This document shows positions 17,065 to 27,052 of a stretch of 64,000 nucleotides of DNA, piece after piece. A program made the position numbers and the translations under genes. The notes under the pieces are model-generated. The model was given only the letters and a program-made list of their open reading frames with translations. It was not told the origin of the DNA and did no database searches. The stretch covers positions 62,001 through 126,000 of the forward strand of contig NZ_JASITE010000001.1 of the NCBI RefSeq assembly GCF_030767025.1, written 5' to 3'. Source of the DNA: Nocardia sp. CC227C. GTDB taxonomy: Bacteria; Actinomycetota; Actinomycetes; Mycobacteriales; Mycobacteriaceae. Numbering within the stretch: the first letter of the stretch is position 1; every line of letters begins with the position of its first letter.

Positions 17065-18741
17065 GTGAACACAGTGTTTCTCACCGCGAGGTCTTTCACC
17101 GCGAACGGATTCGACCCACCCGACACCGAGAGTCTGTACACGATAATCTCCGAGGCGGCGCGGCGTGACCCGGAACGGGATTCGCTGTGCGGCGCCGACG
17201 GCACCCAGCTCACCAGCGCCGAACTCGACACCCGCGTCCGGGCGCTGGCCTCCGCGCTGCTGGAACGCGAGGTGGCGGCCGGTGACCGGCTGGCCGTGCT
17301 GGGCCGCACCGGACTGGAGTGGGCGCTGCTCAACTGCGCGGCGCTGGCCGTCGGCGCGGTGGTGGTGCCGGTGTACCCGACCTCGTCACCCGCCCAGATC
17401 GAGCACATCCTGCGCGACAGCGGCAGCGCGTATTTCGCCGCCGAGACCGCCGCGGACGCCGACCGGCTGGTGGCCGCGGGCGCGGGGGAGGTGTGGACCT
17501 TCGACGAGGTCGCGGTCTGGGCCAAGGGCGCGGCGAGTCCGGAACTCGACGCCCGCATCGAGCGCGTGCGCGCCGACGACCTCGCCATGATCGTCTACAC
17601 CAGCGGCACCACCGGGCTGTCCAAGGGCTGCATGATCACCCACCGCAATATGATGGTGACGGCCGCGAACACGGTGCGCCAGACCGGCGGCATCTTCGAC
17701 GGCACCACCGTGCTGGCCCTGCCGCTGTCCCACGTCTTCGGCCAGACCATCCTGTTCGCCTGCCTCTACGGCGGCAGCCGCACCCACCTGCTGCCGAGCG
17801 TGCCGGACCTGGTGCCGGCGCTGGCGCGGCTGCGGCCCACCTTCCTGGCCCTGATTCCGTACGCGCTGGAGAAGATTCGCAAGCACTGCCGGGCGCTGCT
17901 CACCGACGACGACGAACGTGCGGCGGTGGAGCGCGGAGTGCGGCTGCTCACCGCCGGTGGCGCACCCGAGTCGGTGCGGCACCCGGTGGCGGACGCCTTC
18001 GGCGGACGGCTGCGCTACGTCATCTCCGGCGGCGCGTCCCTGGACGAGTCGACGGCCGGGTTCTACGCGGGCTTCGGCGTGGTGATCCTCAACTGCTACG
18101 GGCTGACCGAGGCGGCGACCGCGGTGACGGTGAGCGCGCCGGAGACCAATCGGCTCGGCACGGTGGGCCGCCCCATCCCGGGGACCGGCGTGGGCATCGC
18201 CGCCGACGGCGAGGTGCTGGTGAGCGGTCCGCACGTCTCGCCCGGCTACTGGGGTGCGGCGGCCGACCAGCGTCCGGTGGACGCCGAGGGTTGGCTGCAC
18301 ACCGGTGATATCGGCGAACTCGACGACGGCTTCCTGCGCATCACCGGACGCAAGAAGGAGATCCTGGTGACCTCCGGCGGGAAGAATGTCGCGCCGACGC
18401 CGCTGGAGGACCGGGTGCGGCTGCATCCGCTGGTGAGCAACTGCATGGTGGTGGGCGAGGGCCGCCCCTTCATCACCGCCCTGGTGACCCTGGACGCCCA
18501 GCGGGCCGAGCAGTGGCGGGCGGACCGTCCGGGACAGGATCCGGCCACGGCCGTCCAGGATGCCGTGGACGAGGCGAATTCGCTGGTTTCCCGGGCCGAA
18601 TCCATTCGGGCCTTCCGCATTGTCTCCGGTGATTTCACCGTGGACAACGGCCTGCTCACTTCGTCTCAGAAACTGCGCCGCGAGGCCATTTCCGCCGCAT
18701 TCGCCGCCGATATCGATCAGCTGTATATGTCGCGCGGGTGA
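17065..18741 (+). CDS. Long-chain fatty acid-CoA ligase / AMP-binding enzyme (FadD-like)
   Basis: 558 residues, GTG start. ANL-superfamily motifs are intact: AMP-binding loop YTSGTTGLSKG near residue 175, ISGGASL, CYGLTEAATAV, GWLHTGDIGELDD and the C-terminal GRKKEILVTSGGKNVAPTPLE with a catalytic-type Lys in SSQKLRRE. Spacing resembles FadD15/FACL acyl-CoA synthetases, which activate long-chain acids to acyl-AMP and then acyl-CoA. First gene of the run that leads to the PfaA-like synthase, so it may load the starter acid or process the released product (inference). A 140-bp spacer separates it from the FAD enzyme. Confidence 0.88.
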   Translation: MNTVFLTARSFTANGFDPPDTESLYTIISEAARRDPERDSLCGADGTQLTSAELDTRVRALASALLEREVAAGDRLAVLGRTGLEWALLNCAALAVGAVVVPVYPTSSPAQIEHILRDSGSAYFAAETAADADRLVAAGAGEVWTFDEVAVWAKGAASPELDARIERVRADDLAMIVYTSGTTGLSKGCMITHRNMMVTAANTVRQTGGIFDGTTVLALPLSHVFGQTILFACLYGGSRTHLLPSVPDLVPALARLRPTFLALIPYALEKIRKHCRALLTDDDERAAVERGVRLLTAGGAPESVRHPVADAFGGRLRYVISGGASLDESTAGFYAGFGVVILNCYGLTEAATAVTVSAPETNRLGTVGRPIPGTGVGIAADGEVLVSGPHVSPGYWGAAADQRPVDAEGWLHTGDIGELDDGFLRITGRKKEILVTSGGKNVAPTPLEDRVRLHPLVSNCMVVGEGRPFITALVTLDAQRAEQWRADRPGQDPATAVQDAVDEANSLVSRAESIRAFRIVSGDFTVDNGLLTSSQKLRREAISAAFAADIDQLYMSRG

Positions 18742-18881
18742 CATCGCGCGAAATTCCGCCCACTTCCCGCCGACGATAGCCGGGACCGATCGGCCGATGA
18801 ATTGCTTTGTCCCACAGTAGCCCCGCATGAATTCGGCCGCAGACTCGAATACGACATTCGACCACCGAAAGTGATGCGATC

Positions 18882-20135
18882 ATGTACGACGTCATTGTTG
18901 TCGGAACTCGCGTGGCGGGTGCGCCACTGGCCATGCTGCTGGCGCGCCAGGGCTTCCGGGTGCTGGCCGTGGACCGGGCCACCTTCCCCAGCGACACCCC
19001 CTCCACCCACTACGTGCACCAGGCCGGGCTGAGCCTGCTGAAGACCTGGGGCCTGCTGGATCGGGTGACCGCGACCGGCTGCCCGCCCATCCGCCATCTG
19101 AACTTCACCTACACCGATATCGTCATCAACGGCATGGCCGATCCGTCGGCCGACGGCATCGACGCCGTGTACTGCCCGCGCCGCACGGTGCTGGACAAGG
19201 TCCTGGTCGACGCCGCCGGTGCGGCCGGGGCCGAACTGATCGAGGGCTTCACGGTCACCGGACTGCTGCGCGACGGCGACCGGGTCGCCGGCATCCGCGG
19301 CCGGGTGGGCGACGGTGCGGAGCGGGAGTTCCGGGCTCCGCTGGTGATCGGCGCGGACGGCGCGAACTCGATCGTGGCCAAGGAGGTCGGCGCACCGGTC
19401 TACGAGGGCTCCCCGGCCGCCTGCTTCATCTACTACTCGTACTACGAGGGCGTGGACTGGGGCATGCACCACCGCACCGGATTCGGCGAGCAGCAGTTCG
19501 CCGCCTGGCCCACCAATGACGAGCTGTCACTGGTCGCGGTCATGCGCAAGCGCGACCGGTTCCGGGAGTTCCGCGCCGATCCGGACGCTGGCGTGCAGGA
19601 GATCGTCGAGCAGGTCGACCCGGAGATCGGTGCGCGCCTGCGGGATTCGGGCCGCCGCGTGGAGCCCTTCCGCCCCATGTTGTACCCGGACAACTACCGC
19701 CGCCGGTCCTACGGACCCGGCTGGGCGCTGGTCGGCGACGCCGGATACCACAAGGACCCGTTCACCGGCTGGGGCATCACCGATGCCTTCAAGTACGCGC
19801 AGCTGCTGGCCGACCTGGCCGGCGAAAGCCTGGCCGGCGACCGGCCTTTCGAGGAGACCATGCCGGAGTACCAGCGTGAGCGCGACGCCCAGAGCGCCAG
19901 CACCTACGAACTGACCCAGAGCATCTCCGAGCTGACGCTGACCCCCTACTACGACTCGGTGTTCCGCGCCGCCAGCATGAGCCCGGACTACTCGAAGAAG
20001 TTCTTCGGCCTGATCGCGGGCCTGTACCCGCCGGACAAGTTCTTCGGCGAGCAGGAGCTGGCCGAACTGTACGAGCAGGTCGGGTTCCCCGAGCACGCGC
20101 GGCATGTGACCAACACGCCCGAGGCGGCGCTATGA
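18882..20135 (+). CDS. FAD-dependent oxidoreductase (geranylgeranyl-reductase/monooxygenase type)
   Basis: 417 residues with the N-terminal FAD Rossmann fold (MYDVIVVGTRVAGAPLAMLL, a G-x-R-x-A-G variant), an adenosine-binding acidic end (AVDRATFPS), VIGADGANSIVAKEVG and the second FAD motif GWALVGDAGYHKDPFTGWGITDAF. This is the layout of the group that includes PHBH-like monooxygenases, geranylgeranyl reductases and flavin halogenases. No WxWxIP halogenase motif is seen, so hydroxylation, epoxidation or double-bond reduction is likelier. Its stop overlaps the SGNH hydrolase start (ATGA), tying it to the synthase operon as a tailoring enzyme (inference). Confidence 0.82.
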   Translation: MYDVIVVGTRVAGAPLAMLLARQGFRVLAVDRATFPSDTPSTHYVHQAGLSLLKTWGLLDRVTATGCPPIRHLNFTYTDIVINGMADPSADGIDAVYCPRRTVLDKVLVDAAGAAGAELIEGFTVTGLLRDGDRVAGIRGRVGDGAEREFRAPLVIGADGANSIVAKEVGAPVYEGSPAACFIYYSYYEGVDWGMHHRTGFGEQQFAAWPTNDELSLVAVMRKRDRFREFRADPDAGVQEIVEQVDPEIGARLRDSGRRVEPFRPMLYPDNYRRRSYGPGWALVGDAGYHKDPFTGWGITDAFKYAQLLADLAGESLAGDRPFEETMPEYQRERDAQSASTYELTQSISELTLTPYYDSVFRAASMSPDYSKKFFGLIAGLYPPDKFFGEQELAELYEQVGFPEHARHVTNTPEAAL

Positions 20136-20731
20136 CCAGCCTGACCGCGGTCGGGGACAGTTTCGTGGAGGGACGTGGCGATCCGGCCGCGTCCGGGGGG
20201 TACCGGGGCTGGGTGGCGCGACTGGGCGGGCAGTTGGGACTGCGCCCCGGCATGATTCGCAATCTGGGCACGCACGGGGCCACCACCGGCGCTGTGGTGC
20301 GCACTCAGCTGCCGTCGGCGGTGGCGTCCAACGCGCCGCTGTACGGGGTCGTGGTCGGTGTCAACGACCTGGTCAGCGATTACGATCCGGATCGCTTCGA
20401 GGACAATCTGACCGCGATCCTCGGCACGCTGACCCGCGGCGGGGCCACGGTGTTCACCGCCGACTACCCGGATATCCCGGCGCGCCTGCCGGTTCCGGAG
20501 AACTTCCGCGCACTGCTGCGCGAACGCTTCGCCTACGCCAATGACGCATTGCGGCGGGTGGCCGCCGAGACCGGCACCCTGGTGCTGCCGATCGCGGACC
20601 ACGCCGAATGGGCGCGCCCGCAGGTGTGGACCGAGGACGGACTGCATCCGAGCCCGCTGGGCCACCGCCTGTTCGCCGCCGGTGCGGCCGAACTCATCGC
20701 TTCGAGCACCGCCTCCATCGTCGCCGCCTGA
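20132..20731 (+). CDS. SGNH/GDSL-family hydrolase
   Basis: 199 residues with the four SGNH blocks: GDS (Ser10) in AVGDSFVEG, a Gly in LGTHGATTGAV, Asn in GVVVGVNDLV, and D169-x-x-H172 in EDGLHPSPLGHR. No signal peptide, so it acts in the cytoplasm. SGNH enzymes of this size are esterases, thioesterases or acyltransferases. ATGA overlap with the FAD enzyme and close spacing to the synthase suggest it releases or trims the lipid product, taking the role of the missing thioesterase; this is inferred from context. Confidence 0.85.
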   Translation: MTSLTAVGDSFVEGRGDPAASGGYRGWVARLGGQLGLRPGMIRNLGTHGATTGAVVRTQLPSAVASNAPLYGVVVGVNDLVSDYDPDRFEDNLTAILGTLTRGGATVFTADYPDIPARLPVPENFRALLRERFAYANDALRRVAAETGTLVLPIADHAEWARPQVWTEDGLHPSPLGHRLFAAGAAELIASSTASIVAA

Positions 20732-20764
20732 GTGACGGATACGCCCCGGTTCGAGAGGAATACC

Positions 20765-23700
20765 GTGACGGACGACAGACGCCTGGCACACGACCCGATC
20801 GCCATTGTCGGGATGTCGGGCCTGCTGCCCAAGGCACGCAACCACCGTGAGTACTGGCAGAACATCATCGACGGCGTCGACTGCACCGAAGAGGTGCCGC
20901 CGTCGCGGTGGAGCCTGGACGACTACTACGACGCGGATCCGGATGCCCCGGACAAAACCTATTCGCGCCGTGGCGCTTTCCTGCCCGATATCGACTTCGA
21001 CCCGCTCGAGTTCGGACTGCCGCCCAACCAGCTCGAGGTGACCAGCACCATGCAGACCCTCAGTCTGGGGGTGGCGCGGGATCTGCTCACCGACGCGGGC
21101 GCGACCGGATCGCCGTGGTACGACCCGTCCCGCACCGGCGTGGTGCTCGGCACCACCGGGCCGGTGCCGCTCATGCACCCGCTGGCGGCGCGGCTGTCCA
21201 CGCCGGTAGTGAAGGAGGCCGCGCGCTCGGTGGGCCTCGCCGATGCCGACGCCGACGCCATCGCCGACCGCTTCGTCGCGGCTTTCGCGCCCTGGGAGGA
21301 GAATTCGTTCCCGGGCCTGCTGGCCAATGTGGTCGCCGGGCGGGTGGCCAACCGCCTCGGCCTGGGCGGGATGAACTGCACGGTGGACGCCGCCTGCGCG
21401 GCCTCGCTGGCCGCCATCCGCACCGCCATCGCGGAACTGCGCGACGGCCGGGCCGACATGATGATCACCGGCGGCGTCGACACCGAGAACACCATCTTCA
21501 TCTACCTGTGCTTCTCCAAGGTCGGCGCGCTGTCACCGAGCGGTCGGATCAGCCCCTTCGCCGCCGGGGCGGACGGCACCCTGCTGGGTGAGGGCATCAC
21601 CATGCTGGCGCTGCGCCGCCTGGCCGACGCCCGGCGCGACGGCAACCGGATCTACGCGGTCATCCGTGGTCTCGGCTCCTCCAGTGACGGGCGTTCCAAG
21701 AGCATCTACGCGCCGCGGGCGGAGGGGCAGCGGGTGGCGCTGGACCGCGCCTACGCGGACGCGGACTGCTCGCCCGCCGATGTCGAGCTCATCGAGGCGC
21801 ACGCCACCGGTACCGCGGTCGGCGACAGGACCGAGCTGACCGCGCTGAAAGGGCTGCTGTCCGAGGCGAGTCCGGAAACCCGGTTCGCGGCGCTGGGCAG
21901 TGTGAAATCGCAGATCGGCCACACCAAGGGCGCGGCGGGCACGGCGAGCGTCATGAAACTCGCGCTGTCCCTGCACCAGAAGGTGCTGCCCGGCACCATC
22001 AATGTCGACGCCCCCAATGCCGAGATCGACGCGGCGACCGCGCCGTACTACGTGAACAGCCGCACCCGGCCGTGGATCCGCGACCCCCGGCGGCCGGTGC
22101 GGCGTGCGGCCGCATCGGCCATGGGCTTCGGCGGCACCAACTTTCACCTGGTGCTGGAGGAAGCCGACGCGACGCGCGGGCCGGTGCTGCACCGGGTGCC
22201 GCGCGCCCACCTCTGGCACGCGCCCGACGTGGCCGGGCTCATCGACGCGGTGCGCGGCAGCACGGGCGGTGACGGCGGGGATATTCCGGAGAGCCACGCC
22301 CGCATCGGATTCGTCTCGCTCGACGACGACTCCGCCGAGCATCTGCGGTCGCTCGCGGTGGACGAACTGGTGCGCGATCCCGACGCGGCGCACTGGGATC
22401 ACCCGGAGGGCGTGTACTTCCGGGCGGCGGCGCTGCCGGACCGCAGGGTGGGGGCGCTGTTCGCCGGTCAGGGCAGCCAGTACGTCGACATGGGTGCCGA
22501 TGCGGCGCTGAACAATCCGCCCGTCGGCGCGGCCTTCGACACCGCCAACGCCGGATTCGCCGATGCGCCGGTGCGGCTCGGCGCGGTGGTGTTCCCGCCG
22601 CCCGCCTTCGACGAGTCCACGCGCGAGGAGCAGGAGAACACCCTGCGCCGCACCGAATTCGCGCAGCCCGCCATCGGGGCGCTGTCGGCGGGCCAGTATC
22701 GGGTGCTCTCCGAGTACGGATTCCGGGCGGACGGATATCTCGGACACAGCTTCGGTGAGCTCACCGCGCTGTGGGCCGCCGGGTCGATCACCACCGAGCG
22801 GTTCTTCGGGCTGGCGCGGGCACGCGGTGCCGCCATGACCGTGGCCGACGGGGTGGACGCGGGCACCATGGTCGCCATCGCCGCCGCCCGCGACGCGGTG
22901 GAGGCGCTCATCGACGGCATCGACGACGTGTGGATCTGCAATCACAACGCCCCCGACCAGATCGTGGTCGGCGGGGGCACCGACGGGATCGCGACGGTGA
23001 CCGAGCGCTGTGCCGAGAACGGCTGGGCGCTGCGGCATCTGCCGGTATCGGGGGCCTTCCACACCCCCTATGTCGGCCATGCGGTGACCGCGTTCGGGGC
23101 GGCGGTCGCGGAGGTGGAGATCGGTGCGCCGGACGCTCCGGTGTACGCCAACACCCGGGGTGCGTCGTACGGGGCCGACGCAGACGCCAACCGGGCCACG
23201 CTCACCGCGCAGCTCAGCAATCCGGTGGAGTTCGCCGACGCGCTGGCCGCCATGCGGGCCGACGGCTGCACCGTCTTCGTGGAGTTCGGTCCCAAGCAGG
23301 TGCTGACCTCGCTGGTGCGGCGCACCTACGGCGACGAGGTGATCGCCATCGCGACCGATTCCGGACCCATCGGCAACGGCGACCTCGCGCTCACGCGGGC
23401 GGCGGTGCGCTTGGCCGTGCTCGGCTTCGACATTCGCGGCATCAATCGTTTCGCCGCCGACGTACCCGCGGTCGCCTCGAAACCCGCCATGGCGGTGACG
23501 CTGTCGGCTCCCGAATACGTGCCGGAGAGCCGTCGCGCCGCCTATGCCGCCGCCCTGTCGGACGGCTACCGCGTCACCGTGGACGCTCCCGCACCGGCCC
23601 CCTCGGCCCCCACCCCCGCGATCATTCCCTCGAACGGACAATCGGAGAACCACGTGTCAGCGGACCCGCAGTACCGAGAGCCCGCGAGCGCCCTGGACAG

Positions 23701-26700
23701 CGCCCTCGCCCAACATCTGCACACCCACCGCCACTACCTGGACGGCCAGCTCGAGCTGGCGCGCGGGCTCGCGGGAGCGCTGCGCGACGGCGCGCTCGAC
23801 GATCTGACCGTGCGCGCCATCGAGGCCGTGAAGGAGCACGGCGTGGCCATCAGCGACAGCCACTCCCGGGCCAGCGAGGTGCTGGCGCAGCTGGCCGAAC
23901 TGGAGGGTGGGGGGCCGGTGCCGCCGCGCGCCACGGCCTTCACGGTGGACGCCGAGCCGATGCGGTCGTTCGCGCCGGGCCACACAACGCGTGTACCGGA
24001 AGACACCGCACCGCGGTCGCTGATCTCCGGCAACGAGGCGACCGTGCCGCCGCCCGCCGATACCGCATCGCGGTCGACCGGGAACGGAGCGGACTTGTCG
24101 CATCGGGCCGATACCGAGTCCACGTCGCCGGGGATCGAATCCGCGTCCGTCGCCGCCGCGGCCGATTCGGTCGTCTCCAGCGACGCCGTGCGGCAGGCGC
24201 TGCGCGACGTGGTGGCCGAGAAGACCGGCTATCCGGTGGACATGGTCGATCCGGCCATGGATCTGGAGGCGGATCTGGGTGTGGATTCGATCAAGCGGGT
24301 GCAGGTGATCGGGGCGCTTCAGGAACGCTTTCCGGCGCTGCCGAGTCTCGGTCCCGAGCAGTTGGGGACGCTGCGGACGTTGGATCAGATCGCGGATCTG
24401 CTGGCGGGATCGACCGGGGCACAGCCCGATACGGATATCGTGGCCCCGGCGGACGGACCGTCCGTCTCCGAGGCGGCGTCGGATGACGCGCTCCGGCGGA
24501 CCCTGCTGGAGGTCGTGGCCGAGAAGACCGGCTACCCGGTGGAAATGATCGATCCCGCCATGGATCTGGAGGCGGATCTGGGTGTGGATTCGATCAAGCG
24601 GGTGCAGGTGATCGGGGCGCTTCAGGAACGCTTTCCGGCGCTGCCGAGTCTCGGCCCCGAGCAGTTGGGGACGCTGCGCACGCTCGATCAGATCGTGGCG
24701 GAGCTGGCCGGGGGTGATGTCCACCCAAAAGCTGAGGCCGCGGCTCGGACGCCGCGGCACCTCGTCGAACTCGCGCCGGTGGATCTCGCCGTGGATCCGT
24801 ATCGGACGGCCGGGCGCGCCGCGGTGGTGTGCCTGGACCCCTCCGCCGAAACCGATTGCGAGGCGGTGGAGGAGGAACTGCGCGAGCGGGGCTGGCAGGT
24901 ACGCCGTGCCGACGGCGCCGCCGACCTCGGCGGTGCGCCGATGGATGTGTGCGTGGTGGTCGCGGGGGTGGCGTCGGAATGGGAACAGGCGCAACGGGTC
25001 CTGAGCGACGGCATCCTGGTGGCCGGACGGGCGCTGCCCGGACTGGGCGGTGCGAGCGGCCGGGCCGGATTCGTCACCGTCACGCGGATCGACGGGCAGC
25101 TCGGATTCGTGGGCGCCGCGCCGGTGGCGGCCCTGCTGGGCGGCCTCGGCGGCGTGGTGAAAACCCTTGCCGCGGAGCAGCCGTCGCTGTTCTGCCGGGC
25201 ACTGGACATCGATCCGGCGGTACTGCCGGGGCAGTTGGCCGAGATCGTGCTCGAGGAACTGTGCGATGCGGCGCGGGACACCGTCGAGGTCGGCGTGGAC
25301 GCGGCGGGGACGCGGCGCACCCCGGTGCCGAGTCGGCACGCGGCGGCGCGGGACAGCGATATCGTGCACGCCGACACCGCCTTCGCGGTCGACGACCTCA
25401 CCGAGGACGACGTGCTGCTGGTCACCGGTGGTGCGCGCGGGGTGACGGCGATCTGTGTGCGGGCGCTGGCCCGCGTATGCCCGGCCCGGTTCGTGCTGCT
25501 GGGCCGGACCGAACCGGCGGCGGAGCCGGAGTGGGCGGACGGCGTGCCCGATGCGGAACTCGAGGCCGCGGCGGTGCGGGCACTCGCCGGGAGCGGCGCG
25601 ACGCCGCGTGAGCTCGACCGGCACTGCGCGGGAGTGCGTGCTGTGCGCGAGATCCGGTCCGTGCTGGACGAACTCGGCGAGCGGGCCGACTACGTGGCGG
25701 TCGACGCCACCGATGCCGAAGCGCTGCGCTGGGCGCTGCTGCCGTGGCGCGACGCCATCACCGGGGTCGTGCACGGGGCCGGGGTGCTCGCGGATTCCCT
25801 GCTGCCCGCCAAGACGCCGGAATCCGTCGAACGGGTGCTGCGGCCCAAGCTAGCCGGACTCGCCGCGGTGCTGGACGTCGTCGCAGCGCCCCGGCACCTG
25901 GTGCTGTTCACCTCGGTGGCCGGACTGTTCGGCAATACCGGTCAGGCGGACTACGCGGCGGCCAACGAGGCGCTGAGCCGCTTCGCCGTCAGCTGGGGCC
26001 GCCGCTACCCGGAACGCCGGGTGACGGCGCTGGACTGGGGCGCGTGGGACGGCGGCATGGTGACCGCCGAACTGCGCGAACACTTCCGGAGCCGGGGCAT
26101 ACCGCTGCTGGATCCGGCGGCCGGTGCGGCGGCGTTCACCGCGCAGTTCAGCACCGCGCGGCGTCCGGAACCGGTGCTGCTCGTCGGGGCGGCGACACCG
26201 TTGTCGGCGGGGGCGGTCGAGACCGCGCCGGTTCGGGCCCGCCGTGGGCTGGCCGGACTCGTCGACGAGCCGGTCATCGCCGCACACCGGATCGGTGAGC
26301 ACATCGTGCTCCCGGCGACCTTCGGACTGGGCGCGATGGTCAATCTCGCCGAGCGCGCCGGAGCGGGACGAACGGTGGTGGGCGTGCGCGACTTCCAGGT
26401 GCTCAAGGGACTGGTCTTCGACCATCCGGTGACCGCGCTGGAACTGGAGATCGAGCCGATCGGGCCGATCGACGGTCACGATGCGGTGCGCGCCACCGTC
26501 TCCGGTGACGCCACCGCCCACTTCCGGGCCACCTTGCTGTTCGGTGACGCAATGGAACCAGCTGCCCGGCAGCGGATTCCGGACGGCACGGGCACGGATG
26601 CCGAGCGGATCTACCGCGACGCGGTGCAGTTCCATGCCCCCGCGCTCCAGGGGCTGCGCCGGATTCGGTCGGAGAGCGACGCCGAGATCGTGTTCGAGTG

Positions 26701-27052
26701 CGCCCTCCCCGCCGAGCCGGTTGCCCTGGGTGCATACGCCGGCCGGTTGCACAACCCGGTCACGGCGGACCTCGTGCTGCAGGGGCCGCCGGTCCTGGGC
26801 CACCGCCTGCTCGGCGCGGCCTGCCTCCCGCTCGGCGTCGGCCGCATCGACTATCACGCACCCCTCCCGCCCGGCGAGCCCTTCCTGCTCCGGGTCGACA
26901 ACCCCCGGGCCGCCCGCATGGAGGCCCGCATCGACGCCACCGCGCTGAGCGCGGACGGCACGGTGCTGCAACGGTTCTCGGACGTCACCGTGGTGACGAC
27001 CCCCGATCTGACGGAGAAGTTCCGGACCTCGGTGAGGCGGTGGACGGCATGA
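20765..27052 (+). CDS. PfaA-like polyunsaturated-fatty-acid/polyketide synthase (KS-AT-ACP-ACP-KR-DH)
   Basis: 2,095 residues. GTG 20765 is preferred because AGAGGAAT lies just upstream; GTG 20732, abutting the previous stop, is the alternative. Order: ketosynthase (DAACAAS with Cys211, then EAHATGT and GHTKGAAG), acyltransferase (GQGSQY, GHSFGE with Ser662), Ala/Pro linker, two acyl carrier domains of the PUFA-synthase type (LGVDSIKRVQV, pantetheine Ser1175 and Ser1276), ketoreductase (LLVTGGARGVTA, Tyr in GQADYAAANEA) and a C-terminal double-hotdog dehydratase-like region (AHRIGEHIVLP, one residue off the usual H-x3-G-x4-P). No chain-length-factor domain and no thioesterase. Probably iterative, working with the PfaC-like dehydratase and PfaD that overlap downstream. 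Needs a phosphopantetheinyl transferase encoded elsewhere. Confidence 0.9.
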   Translation: MTDDRRLAHDPIAIVGMSGLLPKARNHREYWQNIIDGVDCTEEVPPSRWSLDDYYDADPDAPDKTYSRRGAFLPDIDFDPLEFGLPPNQLEVTSTMQTLSLGVARDLLTDAGATGSPWYDPSRTGVVLGTTGPVPLMHPLAARLSTPVVKEAARSVGLADADADAIADRFVAAFAPWEENSFPGLLANVVAGRVANRLGLGGMNCTVDAACAASLAAIRTAIAELRDGRADMMITGGVDTENTIFIYLCFSKVGALSPSGRISPFAAGADGTLLGEGITMLALRRLADARRDGNRIYAVIRGLGSSSDGRSKSIYAPRAEGQRVALDRAYADADCSPADVELIEAHATGTAVGDRTELTALKGLLSEASPETRFAALGSVKSQIGHTKGAAGTASVMKLALSLHQKVLPGTINVDAPNAEIDAATAPYYVNSRTRPWIRDPRRPVRRAAASAMGFGGTNFHLVLEEADATRGPVLHRVPRAHLWHAPDVAGLIDAVRGSTGGDGGDIPESHARIGFVSLDDDSAEHLRSLAVDELVRDPDAAHWDHPEGVYFRAAALPDRRVGALFAGQGSQYVDMGADAALNNPPVGAAFDTANAGFADAPVRLGAVVFPPPAFDESTREEQENTLRRTEFAQPAIGALSAGQYRVLSEYGFRADGYLGHSFGELTALWAAGSITTERFFGLARARGAAMTVADGVDAGTMVAIAAARDAVEALIDGIDDVWICNHNAPDQIVVGGGTDGIATVTERCAENGWALRHLPVSGAFHTPYVGHAVTAFGAAVAEVEIGAPDAPVYANTRGASYGADADANRATLTAQLSNPVEFADALAAMRADGCTVFVEFGPKQVLTSLVRRTYGDEVIAIATDSGPIGNGDLALTRAAVRLAVLGFDIRGINRFAADVPAVASKPAMAVTLSAPEYVPESRRAAYAAALSDGYRVTVDAPAPAPSAPTPAIIPSNGQSENHVSADPQYREPASALDSALAQHLHTHRHYLDGQLELARGLAGALRDGALDDLTVRAIEAVKEHGVAISDSHSRASEVLAQLAELEGGGPVPPRATAFTVDAEPMRSFAPGHTTRVPEDTAPRSLISGNEATVPPPADTASRSTGNGADLSHRADTESTSPGIESASVAAAADSVVSSDAVRQALRDVVAEKTGYPVDMVDPAMDLEADLGVDSIKRVQVIGALQERFPALPSLGPEQLGTLRTLDQIADLLAGSTGAQPDTDIVAPADGPSVSEAASDDALRRTLLEVVAEKTGYPVEMIDPAMDLEADLGVDSIKRVQVIGALQERFPALPSLGPEQLGTLRTLDQIVAELAGGDVHPKAEAAARTPRHLVELAPVDLAVDPYRTAGRAAVVCLDPSAETDCEAVEEELRERGWQVRRADGAADLGGAPMDVCVVVAGVASEWEQAQRVLSDGILVAGRALPGLGGASGRAGFVTVTRIDGQLGFVGAAPVAALLGGLGGVVKTLAAEQPSLFCRALDIDPAVLPGQLAEIVLEELCDAARDTVEVGVDAAGTRRTPVPSRHAAARDSDIVHADTAFAVDDLTEDDVLLVTGGARGVTAICVRALARVCPARFVLLGRTEPAAEPEWADGVPDAELEAAAVRALAGSGATPRELDRHCAGVRAVREIRSVLDELGERADYVAVDATDAEALRWALLPWRDAITGVVHGAGVLADSLLPAKTPESVERVLRPKLAGLAAVLDVVAAPRHLVLFTSVAGLFGNTGQADYAAANEALSRFAVSWGRRYPERRVTALDWGAWDGGMVTAELREHFRSRGIPLLDPAAGAAAFTAQFSTARRPEPVLLVGAATPLSAGAVETAPVRARRGLAGLVDEPVIAAHRIGEHIVLPATFGLGAMVNLAERAGAGRTVVGVRDFQVLKGLVFDHPVTALELEIEPIGPIDGHDAVRATVSGDATAHFRATLLFGDAMEPAARQRIPDGTGTDAERIYRDAVQFHAPALQGLRRIRSESDAEIVFECALPAEPVALGAYAGRLHNPVTADLVLQGPPVLGHRLLGAACLPLGVGRIDYHAPLPPGEPFLLRVDNPRAARMEARIDATALSADGTVLQRFSDVTVVTTPDLTEKFRTSVRRWTA
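24254..24375 (+). repeat. Intragenic direct repeat, copy 1 (ACP1)
   Basis: 122 bp coding for the core of the first ACP recurs at 24557-24678 with a single difference (T24352 versus C24655). The first 98 bp are identical. Third-codon positions match too, which points to recent duplication or gene conversion rather than protein-level conservation. Confidence 0.9.
24557..24678 (+). repeat. Intragenic direct repeat, copy 2 (ACP2)
   Basis: Second copy of the ACP repeat, 303 bp (101 codons) downstream of the first and in the same frame. The flanking linker sequences are only loosely similar. Confidence 0.9.

Noticed and set aside
18882..20135. Possible flavin-dependent halogenase
   Set aside because: The FAD motifs fit but no WxWxIP halogenase signature is visible, so it is called only a FAD oxidoreductase.
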